From contig NZ_JAUSVK010000001.1 of the NCBI RefSeq assembly GCF_030814655.1, positions 1,321,501-1,385,500 on the forward strand: 64,000 nucleotides of DNA, in the 5' to 3' direction. Under the pieces are notes generated by a model. It saw only the letters and a program-made list of their open reading frames with translations. It was not told the DNA's origin and made no database searches. Below, in pieces: positions 28,193-37,874 of the stretch. The position numbers were made by a program, and so were the translations under genes. Position 1 is the first letter of the stretch. Each line of letters starts with the position of its first letter. This stretch comes from Labrys monachus. GTDB taxonomy: Bacteria > Pseudomonadota > Alphaproteobacteria > Rhizobiales > Labraceae.

Positions 28193-28695
28193 CGATCGCC
28201 CCCGCAGCGCCCTCCCTCGTCGACGCCTCGGACTTCCGCGCCGCGATGCGGGAACTCGCCGCCGGGGTGACCATCGTCACCGCGGGGCGCGAGGGGGATC
28301 GGCGCGGCCTGACGGCGACCGCCGTCTGCTCGGTGTCCGCCGATCCGCCGACGCTCCTCGTCTGCGTCAACCGCGATGCGGAGGGCCATGCCGCCATCCT
28401 GGCGAGCGGTGCCTTCTGCGTGAACGTCGCTGCCGCCGAGCATCGCGGGCTCGCCGAGCGCTTCGCCGGCCGGGGCGGCGCCCGCGGGGCGGAGCGCTTC
28501 GAGGTCGGCGACTGGCGTTCGCTGTCGACCGGCGCGCCTGCGCTCGCCGACGCCGTCGCCGTCTTCGACTGCCGGGTCATCAAGGCGATCGACTGGGGCA
28601 CGCACACCGTCTTCCTCGGCGCCGTCGCCGCGACGACGATATCGCCGGAGCGGGCGGCGCTGCTCTATCGGGCCGGCGCGTTCGCGGCGGGCTGA
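28189..28695 (+). CDS. flavin reductase domain protein
   Basis: A 168-residue NAD(P)H:flavin oxidoreductase of the HpaC/FMN-binding split-barrel family. Family blocks are FRAAMRELAAGVTIVTAG, GLTATAVCSVSADPPTLLVCVN, SGAFCVNVAA and the GTHTVFLGAV segment near the end. It would supply reduced FMN to the two luciferase-like monooxygenases of the locus. It overlaps livF by four bases. Confidence 0.9.
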   Translation: MTIAPAAPSLVDASDFRAAMRELAAGVTIVTAGREGDRRGLTATAVCSVSADPPTLLVCVNRDAEGHAAILASGAFCVNVAAAEHRGLAERFAGRGGARGAERFEVGDWRSLSTGAPALADAVAVFDCRVIKAIDWGTHTVFLGAVAATTISPERAALLYRAGAFAAG

Positions 28696-28736
28696 TCGGC
28701 CGCGGGCAGCCGGCGGGCAAACGGGACAGGACCGGG

Positions 28737-29090
28737 ATGACCATCAAGAAATTGCAGAACGTCTATGTGAAGGCAACCGATATCCGGGCCAGCCGGCACT
28801 TCTATGAGGCCGTGCTCGGCTTGGTGCCGAAATTCGCCGATGGGGAACGCTGGGTCCAATATGATGCGGGCGGCGCCAATTTCGCGCTCGCCTCCGATGG
28901 CGAATATCCGGAAGGCGCGGCCGGCGCCGTGGCCGTATTCGAAGTCACGGATCTCGATACCCGCATCGAGCGGCTCGCGGACGCCGGCATCGCGATCGCC
29001 GCATCGGCCGACATGGGCAGCCATGGCCGTACCGTCACCCTCGTCGATCCGGCGGGCCAGTATCTTCAGCTCTTCCAGCGCAACGCGTGA
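28737..29090 (+). CDS. VOC (glyoxalase/dioxygenase) family protein
   Basis: A 117-residue single vicinal-oxygen-chelate module: VYVKATDIRASRHFYEAVLGLV (8-30), a central FEVTDLDTRIERLADAGI, and VTLVDPAGQYLQLFQ at the end. Its VYVKATD start lacks the usual metal-binding histidine, so it may bind a ligand or antibiotic rather than catalyse, though partner-chain residues could complete a site. The ATG at 28737 follows ACAGGA. It lies 41 bp after the flavin reductase and probably closes this operon. Confidence 0.85.
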   Translation: MTIKKLQNVYVKATDIRASRHFYEAVLGLVPKFADGERWVQYDAGGANFALASDGEYPEGAAGAVAVFEVTDLDTRIERLADAGIAIAASADMGSHGRTVTLVDPAGQYLQLFQRNA

Positions 29091-29284
29091 AAGAGCGCGG
29101 GGGCGCCTGGGACCGGCCTCCTTCCCAAGGGGTCGGAGGATCAGGCGAAGCTAAAGCGTAGCACTTTTCTATCCCACATCTAGGAATTCGGAAAAGAGCA
29201 TCAGCATATCGGTTCCGTGCTCCATGAAAAAATAGTTTCCATGGATCGAGAGGCGTCCGAAGTGAATATAGCGGGAGGCGATCC

Positions 29285-29309
29285 GGAACTTATTATCTTC
29301 TCATGCGTC
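29285..29309 (+). promoter_or_regulatory. possible EcfG-type general stress promoter
   Basis: GGAAC (29285-29289) with 16-bp spacing to CGTC (29306-29309) is one base off the GGAAC-N16/17-CGTT pattern of alphaproteobacterial EcfG promoters. It points at the small secreted protein 170 bp downstream. The rest of the 391-bp gap is AT-richer than its surroundings and holds no gene I recognise. Confidence 0.3.
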
Positions 29310-29481
29310 GGATAGGAGCGCAGGGCGTTTGCTCTAGACCAAAGCGACAGCGCCTGGCGAGGAGAATTACGACGCCCCGAGACTCTCGCATGGTTGCGAT
29401 CAGTCTTAACCACGAGCCGGACGCATCGCGCATCCGTCTCGATGGCTTGCTTTTCTCTCATTCTCGTATGGAGGTTTCGTC

Positions 29482-29778
29482 ATGGTAAACAATATTCTCA
29501 AATATGGTGCGGTCCTGGTCATGCTTGCGGCGCCCGCCAGCGCTTTCGCTCAGGCGACCGGTGGCGCCGGCGGGACGACTGGTACCGGCACGACGAATGG
29601 AGCGGGTGCGAATGGCGGCTCGGTCAGCGGTGCCACCAGCAACGGCGCTCCCAATGCGGCCGGCGGCGATCAGACCGGTACGACCAGCAGCACGCCGAAG
29701 ACGGGCACGTCGGAGAGCGGCGGCGGCAACGGCACCGCCTCCGGCACCTGCGGCACGGAGGGCAATCCGCCCTGCTGA
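29482..29778 (+). CDS. small secreted Gly/Thr/Ala-rich protein
   Basis: A 98-residue protein with a Sec signal peptide (MVNNILKYGAVLVMLAAPASAFA, cleavage near residue 23). The mature part is almost wholly Gly, Thr, Ala, Ser and Asn with no repeats of fixed length, and ends with GTCGTEGNPPC, two cysteines ten residues apart that could form a disulfide. Low-complexity exported proteins like this occur in rhizobial genomes without known function. GGAGG lies upstream of the ATG and a strong terminator follows, so it is a single-gene unit. Confidence 0.75.
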   Translation: MVNNILKYGAVLVMLAAPASAFAQATGGAGGTTGTGTTNGAGANGGSVSGATSNGAPNAAGGDQTGTTSSTPKTGTSESGGGNGTASGTCGTEGNPPC

Positions 29779-29807
29779 CCGGGCGGTCCGGCACATCGGT
29801 GAAGAGC

Positions 29808-29840
29808 GGAGCGCGCAGGCCATGCGCGCTCCTTTCGTTT
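29808..29840 (+). terminator. intrinsic terminator after small secreted protein
   Basis: GGAGCGCGCA (29808-29817) pairs perfectly with TGCGCGCTCC (29823-29832) around GGCCA, followed by TTTCGTTT. It lies 30 bp after the stop. Confidence 0.75.
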
Positions 29841-29912
29841 GGAGCGCCGTCAATGTTGGGCGCCGCAGCGCCGCGTTGACCACGATCAAAGCGGAGTAGT
29901 TGGGGCTTCAAT

Positions 29913-29947
29913 CCCCAGAGCATTTCCTCCGGAAATGCGGAGTCCCC
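29913..29947 (-). repeat. dispersed hairpin repeat, copy 1
   Basis: GCATTTCC (29920-29927) pairs with GGAAATGC (29931-29938). On the minus strand it reads GGGGACTCC, the hairpin, then TCTGGGGAT. A second copy in the opposite orientation lies at 32932-32970. It sits just past the end of the kdgD gene. Confidence 0.65.
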
Positions 29948-29954
29948 GAATGCC

Positions 29955-30881
29955 TCAGCCTGCTACGGGCATGCCGCACCGTTCCATCAGGGCGGCAAGC
30001 TCGTGCTCCTCTTCGCGCGTGAGGTCGAGGAGCGGCGTGCGCACCGGGCCGCAGGGAATGCCGGCGATGCGCGCCCCCGCCTTGACGATCGACACCGCGT
30101 AGCCCGCCCGGCGGTTGCGGATGGCGAGGTAGGGCAGGAAGAAGCTGCGCATGAGATCGTCGATCTCGGCCTTGCGTCCGGCATGCAGGGCGTCGAAGAA
30201 CTGCAGCGCGGTCTGCGGGGCGAAGTTGTAGATGGCGGAGGAATAGGTGTTCATGCCGATGGCGAGCGCGGCGGCGGCATGGACTTCGGCCGTCGGCATG
30301 CCCCCGATGAACACCAGCCGGTCGTCGAGGCGGTAGCGCAGCGCATTGAGCAGCTCGACATTGCCGACGCCGTCCTTGAGTCCGATGAGGTTGGGGCATT
30401 CCTCCGCGACGCGGGCGACGGTATCCGGCGCCATGACCGCATTGTCACGGTTGTAGGCGATGACGCCGATGGAAACCGAATTGCAGATCGCGGCGAGGTG
30501 TCGGCGCAGGCCTTCCTGCTCCGAATGGACGAGATAGGGCGGCAGGACGAGCAGGCCGTCGGCGCCGTTCGCCTCGGCCGCCTTGGCGAACTCCACCGCC
30601 ATATGGGTGCCGTAGCCGACGCCGGCGAGCAGCGGCAGGCTCTCGGGAACCTCCTCGGAGGCCGCGCGCACCACGCGCTTGTAGTCGTCGAGGGTCAGCG
30701 AGAAGAACTCCCCGGTGCCGCCCGCGGCGAACAGGCCGCCCGCGCCGGCCACGCCCTGGCGGGCGACGTGGGCGCGATAGCCCGCCTCGTCGAAGGCGCC
30801 GTCGTCGTCGAAGAAGGTGACGGGAAAGGAAAGCAGGCCTTGGCCAACGGCCTTGGCGAGGTCGGTGGGGGAGAAGGTCAA
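29955..30881 (-). CDS. kdgD: 5-dehydro-4-deoxyglucarate dehydratase
   Basis: A 308-residue DHDPS/NAL-superfamily TIM barrel. KdgD removes water and carbon dioxide from 5-dehydro-4-deoxy-D-glucarate to give 2,5-dioxopentanoate (EC 4.2.1.41) in the glucarate/galactarate pathway. GLLSFPVTFF, GLFAAGGTGEFFSLT (49-63), the catalytic Tyr143 in IAYNRDN and Schiff-base Lys169 in LIGLKDGVGN match KdgD rather than DapA. It is last gene of a minus-strand operon, 91 bp after a sugar ABC ATPase, so the importer probably brings in a hexarate, uronate or related sugar. No glucarate dehydratase is in the window. Confidence 0.9.
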   Translation of the reverse strand: MTFSPTDLAKAVGQGLLSFPVTFFDDDGAFDEAGYRAHVARQGVAGAGGLFAAGGTGEFFSLTLDDYKRVVRAASEEVPESLPLLAGVGYGTHMAVEFAKAAEANGADGLLVLPPYLVHSEQEGLRRHLAAICNSVSIGVIAYNRDNAVMAPDTVARVAEECPNLIGLKDGVGNVELLNALRYRLDDRLVFIGGMPTAEVHAAAALAIGMNTYSSAIYNFAPQTALQFFDALHAGRKAEIDDLMRSFFLPYLAIRNRRAGYAVSIVKAGARIAGIPCGPVRTPLLDLTREEEHELAALMERCGMPVAG

Positions 30882-30972
30882 GACGGGTACTCCATATTGG
30901 GCCGCGATCGGGCCGTGCGGCCGCAGGGCCGCGTGTTGACGAAACCGGACGAGGCCCGGAAGACGTGGCGGG

Positions 30973-31775
<803 letters not shown>

Positions 31776-31779
<4 letters not shown>

Positions 31780-32849
31780 TTGCGCCTCCGGGTGCGGAGC
31801 CTGTCGATCTGGACGTTGAGCACCATGGCGCCCACGATGGCGGCGCCGAGATAGATGTCGGAGACGGTCGCCTGCGCGCCGACCATGACGAGGCCGTTGT
31901 TGAGGGTGGCGACCATGAAGGCGCCGATCAGCGCGCCGACGACCGTGCCGGAGCCGCCGAGCAGCGAGGTGCCGCCGATGACGGCGGCGGCGATCGCCTG
32001 CAGCGTCAGGAAGGGGCTGCCCGCCTGCGGATCGGCGGAGGCGAACTGGGCGGTGTTGACGATGCCGGCGAAGGCGGCACAGCCGCCGGCGATCATGAAA
32101 TTGTAGATCTTGATGCGGTCGGTCCGGATGCCGATCTCCCGCGCCCCGACGATGTTGCTGCCGGTGGCGATGGTGTGGAGGCCGAAGGTGGTGCGGTTCA
32201 GCACTAGCGCCAGCCCGGCGACGATCAGGGCGGCCCACAGGAAGGGCGTGAACGCCGTCACGCCGTGCCAGGACAGCAGCGCATCGGCGGGATCGTAGAG
32301 GCTCTCGCCGAAGATGGCGTTGAACGGCTCTTCCACCGGCGGGACGATCACCTGGCTGTTGTAGAGCGAGACGGTGATGCCCTGCAGGAAGAACAGCGTG
32401 CCGACGGTGGTGATCAGCGAAGGCACCTTGAAGCGCACGGTGATGAAGCCGTTGACGAAGCCGACGAGTACGCCGAGCAGCACGCCGATGACGGCGCCGA
32501 CCGGAAGGGGCACGCCCCAGCCGATCGACAGCAGCGCCATGATGTAGGGCGACAGCGAGAAGGTGCCGCTGACGGACAGGTCGATCTCGCCGGTGATCAT
32601 CAGCATGACCTCGGCGACCGCGATCAAGCCGAGGCGGCCGGTCTCGCGCAGCACGACGCTCATGAATTGCGGGGACAGGAAGGTCCCGTCGCTGCCGACC
32701 TGGAAATAGACGACGAGCGCCACGGCGACGACGGCGATGCTGGCCTCGCGGTAGCGGGAGAGGAGGACGACGAGCCTTTCCAGCATCGTGTCGGGGATCC
32801 CGGCGCCCAGCCTGCGCGCCGCTCCCGGGCTTCGTTCGAGTGTCGGCAC
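31776..32849 (-). CDS. sugar ABC transporter permease, RbsC/FrcC-like
   Basis: A 357-residue membrane protein with about ten helices. The family hallmark is GRLGLIAVAEVMLMITGEIDLSVSGTFSLSPYIMA in the first half and AIAAAVIGGTSLLGGSGTVVGALIGAF near the end. It has a 20-residue cytoplasmic leader. It is separated from its binding protein by a 341-bp gap that carries hairpin repeats and no gene. Confidence 0.9.
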
Positions 32850-32931
32850 TGCCTGTGCTTTCCTGGGTTGGTTGTGGAAGGGGTCACCGACCCGCAGCCG
32901 AAGAATATGAATTGGCTGCCTTCTCCCGGGT

Positions 32932-32970
32932 CGGGACTCCGCGTTTCCTCTGGAAATGCTTGGGGTCCCG
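32932..32970 (+). repeat. dispersed hairpin repeat, copy 2
   Basis: An outer CGGGAC/GTCCCG stem (32932-32937, 32965-32970) and an inner GCGTTTCC/GGAAATGC hairpin (32941-32948, 32952-32959). It shares GGGACTCCGC, TTTCC and GGAAATGCT with the copy at 29913-29947. It lies in the 341-bp gap between the binding-protein and permease genes. Confidence 0.65.
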
Positions 32971-33058
32971 GAAGGGGGATGAGGGACTGACTTTCAACGA
33001 GAAAAAGCGAAGCGCTCATGTCGTCGAAGGTCAGACCCTCATCCGGCGCTACGCGCCA

Positions 33059-33080
33059 CCTTCTCCCGCCTGGGAGAAGG
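33059..33080. repeat. CCTTCTCCC hairpin of a rhizobial intergenic repeat
   Basis: CCTTCTCCC (33059-33067) pairs with GGGAGAAGG (33072-33080), preceded by CCTCATCCGGCGCTACGCGC. This CCTCATCCGGC...CCTTCTCCC arrangement is a familiar intergenic element of Hyphomicrobiales. A related hairpin is at 56284. Here it separates binding-protein and permease genes and may stabilise the binding-protein message. Confidence 0.65.
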
Positions 33081-33190
33081 AAGATCGCGCCTTTCCAGCA
33101 AAGTTGGTGTCTGCGGGTCGCCGAGCCGCCTTCTTCGTTCCTGCGAATTGTCGGACGATGTCGATCGGTGATCGACACTCCGAAATGCGC

Positions 33191-34264
33191 TTACGTCGGT
33201 TCGGCGTCGGTGCGGCCTTCGAAGCGGGTGTTGCCGAGATAGGCGTCGACATTGTCCCTGGTGACGTAGGCCTGGCTGGTATCGCTGTTCGCCGGGCCGA
33301 CGAGGCCGCCCGAGAGCTTGTAGAGATACATCTGCTGCACCGGCAGGAAGCCCTGTAGATAAGCCTGCTGGTCGGTGGTGAAGGTCATGTCGCCGCTCTT
33401 GATGAAGCCGAGCGTCTGCGGGAAGAGGTCGAACCCGGCGACCACCGCGCCCTTCTTGGCGAGGCCGTATTTGTTGGATACGAAGCCGCAGGCATAGCTG
33501 TCCGACCCGCCGGTGCCGAACAGGCCGACGACGTTCTTGTGGCTGAGATAATAGCTCTCGACACGCGAGATCTCCGTGGCCGGATCCGGCCCGGTATTGA
33601 CGACGTCATAGGTGACGTCGCTGCGGTGATCCTTGATCGCCTGGATATAGCCGTCGAGGCGGGGCTGGGTGTTGAGCGAGCCGGGCACGCCGATCGACAG
33701 CATGACGTGGCCGCTCTTCGGGATCTGCGCCAGCCATTTCAGCGCGACATTGTAGCCGGCGGTGTAGAGCGGCTGGCCGACATAGGACAGGCGCTTGTTG
33801 GGGCTGCCCGTGGGCACGTCGGCATTGAAGGCGATGACGGGAATGCCGGCCGCGGTGGCCATCGCCGTCGCTTGGTCGAAGGCCTTGGGGTCGACGAGGC
33901 AGACCGCGATGCCGTCCGCCTTCTGGGCGATGGCGGTCTGCATGGCGTTGACCATCTCGGACACGACGTTCTTCTGCGATCCCGTCCACTGATAGGTACA
34001 GCCGAAGGCGGCGCAGGCGTCCTTGATGCCGTAGATCGTCGGCGTGAAGAACTGGTCCAGCGTGACGTGGCACACGAAGAAGAATTTGTAATTCTTCTTC
34101 GGCAGGCCGCCGGCGGTGGTGTCGGCCAGGGCCTTGCCCGAGCCCAGCCCGCCGGCGAGGCCGGCTGCGCCGGCGCCGAGCGCCGCCGCCGTCATGAACG
34201 CCTTGCGCCGGTTCATGCCGCCGGCGATCGCCGGCATCTCAGCGTTGTCCCTGATGTCGTCCAT
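33191..34264 (-). CDS. sugar ABC transporter substrate-binding protein, RbsB-like (Tat signal)
   Basis: A 357-residue periplasmic binding protein. A twin-arginine motif NRRKAFM begins at residue 18 after an unusually long N-terminal segment, followed by a Gly/Ala-rich hydrophobic stretch and a LAD cleavage region near 48. The type-1 periplasmic-binding fold is seen in NVVSEMVNAMQTAIAQKADGIAVCLVDPKAF and AGIPVIAFNADVP. GGGAGG six bases before ATG 34264 supports the long start. First gene of the kdgD operon. Confidence 0.9.
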   Translation of the reverse strand: MDDIRDNAEMPAIAGGMNRRKAFMTAAALGAGAAGLAGGLGSGKALADTTAGGLPKKNYKFFFVCHVTLDQFFTPTIYGIKDACAAFGCTYQWTGSQKNVVSEMVNAMQTAIAQKADGIAVCLVDPKAFDQATAMATAAGIPVIAFNADVPTGSPNKRLSYVGQPLYTAGYNVALKWLAQIPKSGHVMLSIGVPGSLNTQPRLDGYIQAIKDHRSDVTYDVVNTGPDPATEISRVESYYLSHKNVVGLFGTGGSDSYACGFVSNKYGLAKKGAVVAGFDLFPQTLGFIKSGDMTFTTDQQAYLQGFLPVQQMYLYKLSGGLVGPANSDTSQAYVTRDNVDAYLGNTRFEGRTDAEPT

Positions 34265-34365
34265 GCTGTCCTCCCTCGCAAATTTCTTATGGACCGGGCT
34301 CGCGCCGACCCTCGGCGCCTCGACATCGCCACCCGGAAATCACCTGCCGATGTCATCCTGTTATA

Positions 34366-34379
34366 TTGTTATATGACAA
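34366..34379. promoter_or_regulatory. possible operator between binding-protein and aldo/keto reductase genes
   Basis: TTGT-TATATG-ACAA has inverted TTGT/ACAA ends in an AT-rich patch inside the 203-bp divergent gap. A flanking TGTCAT/ATGACA pair (34351-34356, 34373-34378) overlaps it. AT-rich -10-like sequences are nearby. No regulator gene is adjacent, so the binder is unknown. Confidence 0.35.
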
Positions 34380-34467
34380 ATTTTGTGTCAAACGTTTTTC
34401 GAAAGCCGCGGCGCCGACGCCGAACCGGACGGGCCGCGGTACGGGATGGAACGGCAAAGGAGCGGAC

Positions 34468-35502
34468 ATGCCAGACATCGAATTCAGGGCGGTGACGGAC
34501 AGCCTGAAGGTGACCACCATGGGGCTCGGGGGCACCGGCCTCGGCAACATGTATCGCGCCGTCGATCCGGGCGATGCGATCGCGACGGTCTCGGCCGCCT
34601 ACGACCGGGGCATCCGCTATTTCGACACCGCCCCGGTCTACGGCTTCGGACTGAGCGAGACCCGGCTCGGGCAGGCGATCAAGGCGCTCCCCCGCAAGGA
34701 CATCGTGATCTCCTCCAAGGTCGGCTACGATCTCGTGCCGATCCCTGCCGGCGAGCTGAAGCCCGCGCTGTGGGACGACCCGCCGGCGATGCGCGCCGAT
34801 TTCGACTATTCCCGCGATGCCGTGATGCGCTCGCTGGAAGGCACGCTGAGGCGCCTCGACACCGACTATGTCGACATGGTCGCCATCCACGATCCCGACG
34901 AGGCGATCCATTTCGGCCCCGGCGAGGATCCCTATGCCCGCAGCCGCTTCAGGGAGGCGATGGACGGCGCCTATCCGGCTCTTGACGATTTGCGCTCGCA
35001 GGGCGTGATCAAGGCGATCGGCGTCGGCATCAACCAGTGGCAGATGCTGTCGGACTTCGTGGTCGCCGGCCGCTTCGACTATTTCCTGCTCGCCGGGCGC
35101 TACACGCTGCTCGAGCAGGAGCCGCTGGAAACGCTGCTGCCGCTGTGCGAGCAGCGCGGCACCAGGCTGGTGATCGGCGGGCCCTACAATTCCGGTATCC
35201 TGGCGACCGGCGCCGTGGCGGGCGCCACCTTCAACACGCGCCTCGCGCCGGAACCGGTGCTGGCGCGCGTGCGCCGCATCGAGGAGGCCTGCGCCCGGCA
35301 CAACGTGCCGCTCCCCGCCGCCGCCCTGCAGTTCCCTCTCGGCCACCCCATTGCGGTCAGCGTCATTCCCGGCGCCCGCTCGGTGGCCGAACTCGACCAG
35401 AACTTGGCTTATCTCAGGCACGCCATTCCCGCCGCGCTGTGGTCGGACCTGAAGGAAGAGGGGCTGATCGACCCGAAGGCCCCGGTGCCGGCGGGCGGTT
35501 GA
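34468..35502 (+). CDS. aldo/keto reductase, aldose dehydrogenase type
   Basis: A 344-residue TIM-barrel NAD(P) oxidoreductase. The catalytic tetrad is visible as Asp53 and Tyr58 (RYFDTAPVYGFGLSE), Lys84 (ISSKVGY) and His141 (VAIHDPD). GLGGTGLGNMYR and the overall pattern resemble D-threo-aldose/L-fucose dehydrogenases and pyridoxal 4-dehydrogenase, which oxidise a hemiacetal to a lactone. AAAGGAG lies five bases before ATG 34468. It is divergent from the sugar importer with kdgD, so it probably performs the first oxidation of the imported sugar. Confidence 0.85.
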   Translation: MPDIEFRAVTDSLKVTTMGLGGTGLGNMYRAVDPGDAIATVSAAYDRGIRYFDTAPVYGFGLSETRLGQAIKALPRKDIVISSKVGYDLVPIPAGELKPALWDDPPAMRADFDYSRDAVMRSLEGTLRRLDTDYVDMVAIHDPDEAIHFGPGEDPYARSRFREAMDGAYPALDDLRSQGVIKAIGVGINQWQMLSDFVVAGRFDYFLLAGRYTLLEQEPLETLLPLCEQRGTRLVIGGPYNSGILATGAVAGATFNTRLAPEPVLARVRRIEEACARHNVPLPAAALQFPLGHPIAVSVIPGARSVAELDQNLAYLRHAIPAALWSDLKEEGLIDPKAPVPAGG

Positions 35503-36030
35503 GAAACGGCTGCGCCCGCCGCTTCGATTCTGTTCGTCCCCTACGCGCCCGAAGCCGGAATGAACGGCGTCGGGCGCGCTTGCTTGCCCGCCCGAACTTC
35601 CTTTCCTCGCCGAAAGAACCGGCGCCCGCCTGCAGCCATTCTTGTTCCGACACCGGTATGAGCATCAAGATTCATAGCGGCACGGCAGCGGCGCCCTCCG
35701 GCATGTCGCGCCTCGCGACGGCCGGCAGACGGCCCGACCGAAGGGAAATATCGCGCCGATGAAATGCCCGTGGGCAAGATCACGGCTACGTTCGCGGCGC
35801 TGCGTCGGATCAATCTCGAAATGAAAATTTCAATATCGGACCCCATTTTCAAATCAATTCGGCTGTATAGTCTCGGGCTATCACCATATCTTTCCGTAAA
35901 TTAGAAGATATTCAGAATAAACGCCGCGTGGGATAAGCATATGTGATCCATGGATTCGTTTTCCCCGTATCGGGGTCGTAGCTGATTGATGCGGCGATCG
36001 ATGCCTGCATCCTCACCAGGGAAACGAAAC
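35503..36030. other. 528-bp intergenic region, no gene seen
   Basis: The sequence becomes AT-rich towards 35820-35960, as expected of a promoter region for the fasciclin gene, but no clear -35/-10 pair, palindrome or small gene could be fixed. Confidence 0.5.
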
Positions 36031-36603
36031 ATGATCCGCAAATCCGTTCTGACCATGCTGGCCGTCGTCGGCGTTTCCGCCCTTGGCTCGGTCGCGACGC
36101 TGTCCGGCGCGTCGGCCGAGATGTCCGTCCGCGTGGGCGGCGCGCCGATGTACGCGTCCAGGACCATCATCGAGAATGCGGTCAATTCGAAGGACCACAC
36201 CACGCTGGTCGCGGCCGTCAAGGCGGCGGGTCTCGTCGACACGCTCGAAGGTCCCGGGCCCTTCACCGTCTTCGCGCCCACCAACAAGGCCTTCGCCAAA
36301 CTGCCTGCCGGCACCGTCGATACGCTGCTGAAGCCGGAAAACAAGGCGACGCTGACCGCCGTGCTGACCTATCACGTGGTTGCCGGGAAGATGTCGGGGG
36401 CCGACCTCATGGCGGCCGTGAAGGCGGGAGGCGGCAAGGCCACGCTCAAGACCGTCGAGGGTGGATCGCTCACCGTCGAGAAGAAGCACGGCAAGCTGGA
36501 ACTGATCGACGCCAAGGGCGATCATGCGATCATCACCGTCGCGGACGTCCACCAGAGCAACGGCGTCATCCACGTGATCGACACCGTCCTCCTGCCGCAG
36601 TAG
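36031..36603 (+). CDS. secreted fasciclin (FAS1) domain protein
   Basis: A 190-residue exported protein. The signal peptide covers about residues 1-33 (hydrophobic VLTMLAVVGVSALG, cleavage near GASA-E). The mature part is one FAS1 domain: DHTTLVAAVKAAGLVDTLEGPGPFTVFAPTNKAFAKLP (H1 region), VLTYHVVAGKM (YH motif) and the C-terminal VIHVIDTVLLPQ. FAS1 proteins mediate adhesion or protein contacts in the periplasm or outside the cell; some rhizobial members matter in symbiosis. AGGGA precedes ATG 36031. It appears to be a single-gene unit. Confidence 0.9.
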   Translation: MIRKSVLTMLAVVGVSALGSVATLSGASAEMSVRVGGAPMYASRTIIENAVNSKDHTTLVAAVKAAGLVDTLEGPGPFTVFAPTNKAFAKLPAGTVDTLLKPENKATLTAVLTYHVVAGKMSGADLMAAVKAGGGKATLKTVEGGSLTVEKKHGKLELIDAKGDHAIITVADVHQSNGVIHVIDTVLLPQ

Positions 36604-36623
36604 CGCCGGCTTCGGCGATGAAG

Positions 36624-36645
36624 GGCGCGCCGTCGACGGCGCGCC
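36624..36645. repeat. 22-bp perfect palindrome
   Basis: GGCGCGCCGTC (36624-36634) is followed directly by its reverse complement (36635-36645), centred on a SalI-like GTCGAC. It lies 20 bp after the fasciclin stop. No T run follows, so it is either a Rho-dependent end, an mRNA-stabilising hairpin or a protein site. Apart from it, nothing was seen in the 374-bp gap before the LysR gene. Confidence 0.7.
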
Positions 36646-36977
36646 GACACGCGGCCGAAGACGCGTCAGGGCTGGGTTGGCCCGGGGGCCGTCGGCCGGA
36701 AACGGGCACGATTTGCCGGCTATTTTTCTGCGGCGGTGAGCGCGATCTCCATTTCCGGAAAAACGCCGAGAGGGTCGCATGCCGGCGGCCGGAAGGCATC
36801 TGTTCGAAATTCCGCACCGTCAGGCGGCGACCTTCCTGCGCCATGCGGCGGATATGAGGTCGGAGCTCAAGCAGACCTCATTCAAACATGGTTCCCAGCA
36901 GGCCGCGAGAACTGTCGGATACGGCGAAACACGGCTGTGCTAGAATTTCCCGACATCGTCTTCTTGCGGGGCAAAGC

Positions 36978-37874
36978 GTGCAATTTCGCCAACTCAAGAC
37001 ATTCACCGCAGTTGCAGCGACCCTCAACTTCACGCGCGCCGCGGAACAGGTCCATCTTTCCCAATCGAGTGTGACGGAACAGATTCAGGCTCTGGAGGCC
37101 GATCTTGGTGTGAAGCTCTTCAACCGCTCGCACAAGGGGCTGACGCTCACGCCGGCGGGCGAGCGCCTGCTCGGCTATGCGGGCGAACTGATCAACCTTG
37201 CTGACGAAGTCTATGCCGCCGTTGCGAGTACCTCCGCTACCCTGTCGGGAAAGCTCGTCATCGGCGGCCTTGAAACGCTTTGCTCAACCCGATTGCCGGA
37301 ATTGGTCGCCGAGTTCAGCCGCCGATATCCTGCCGTCGAGATAACGCTGAAAACGGCAGACAGTGGCGGGCTGCGCAATGGAATCAGAAATGGCGATCTC
37401 GATGTGAGCTTCTTCTTCGGTGAAGCGTCGGCAGCGGCAGGTGTTCGAAGCGAAGCCGTGGTCGAAGAGGAGCTTTTGATCATCGTGCCGCCAAACCATC
37501 GGTTGGCCGGGCGGGAGTCGATCAAGCCTGAGGACCTCGTCGACGAGGCCTTTCTGGTCACCCCGCCCGGTTGCATCTACCGGAAGATGTTCGACGAGGT
37601 TTTCGCGGCGACGCTGCCAGGACGTCCGAAGCGCGCCGGCGAATTTGCAAGCATCGGTTCGATACGAGGCCTTGTCGAGGCAGGTCTCGGTTGCGCCCTG
37701 GTTCCTCGATTGGCTCTCGCTGCGCAGCCCGCCCATATCGGCGTTCCCTTGTCGGGGTCGAGCCTGACAGCGCCGATCACGATGATGTGGCGGCAGCGGC
37801 GTGTTCAATCCCCGGCGACGGACGCATTCCTCTCCACCGCCAGGGAACACCTCCGCCGTCAGACCAGACGTTGA
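36978..37874 (+). CDS. LysR family transcriptional regulator
   Basis: A 298-residue regulator. HTH at about 3-60 (FRQLKTFTAVAATLNFTRAAEQVHLSQSSVTEQIQALEADLG), then an effector domain from about 90 (GKLVIGGLETLCSTRLPELVAEF). The GTG at 36978 gives the standard start right before FRQLKTF. Codons are noticeably less GC-rich than in neighbours, suggesting recent acquisition. Its 3' end overlaps the convergent SDR gene by 16 bp, which is unusual since LysR genes normally diverge from their targets. Confidence 0.85.
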   Translation: MQFRQLKTFTAVAATLNFTRAAEQVHLSQSSVTEQIQALEADLGVKLFNRSHKGLTLTPAGERLLGYAGELINLADEVYAAVASTSATLSGKLVIGGLETLCSTRLPELVAEFSRRYPAVEITLKTADSGGLRNGIRNGDLDVSFFFGEASAAAGVRSEAVVEEELLIIVPPNHRLAGRESIKPEDLVDEAFLVTPPGCIYRKMFDEVFAATLPGRPKRAGEFASIGSIRGLVEAGLGCALVPRLALAAQPAHIGVPLSGSSLTAPITMMWRQRRVQSPATDAFLSTAREHLRRQTRR

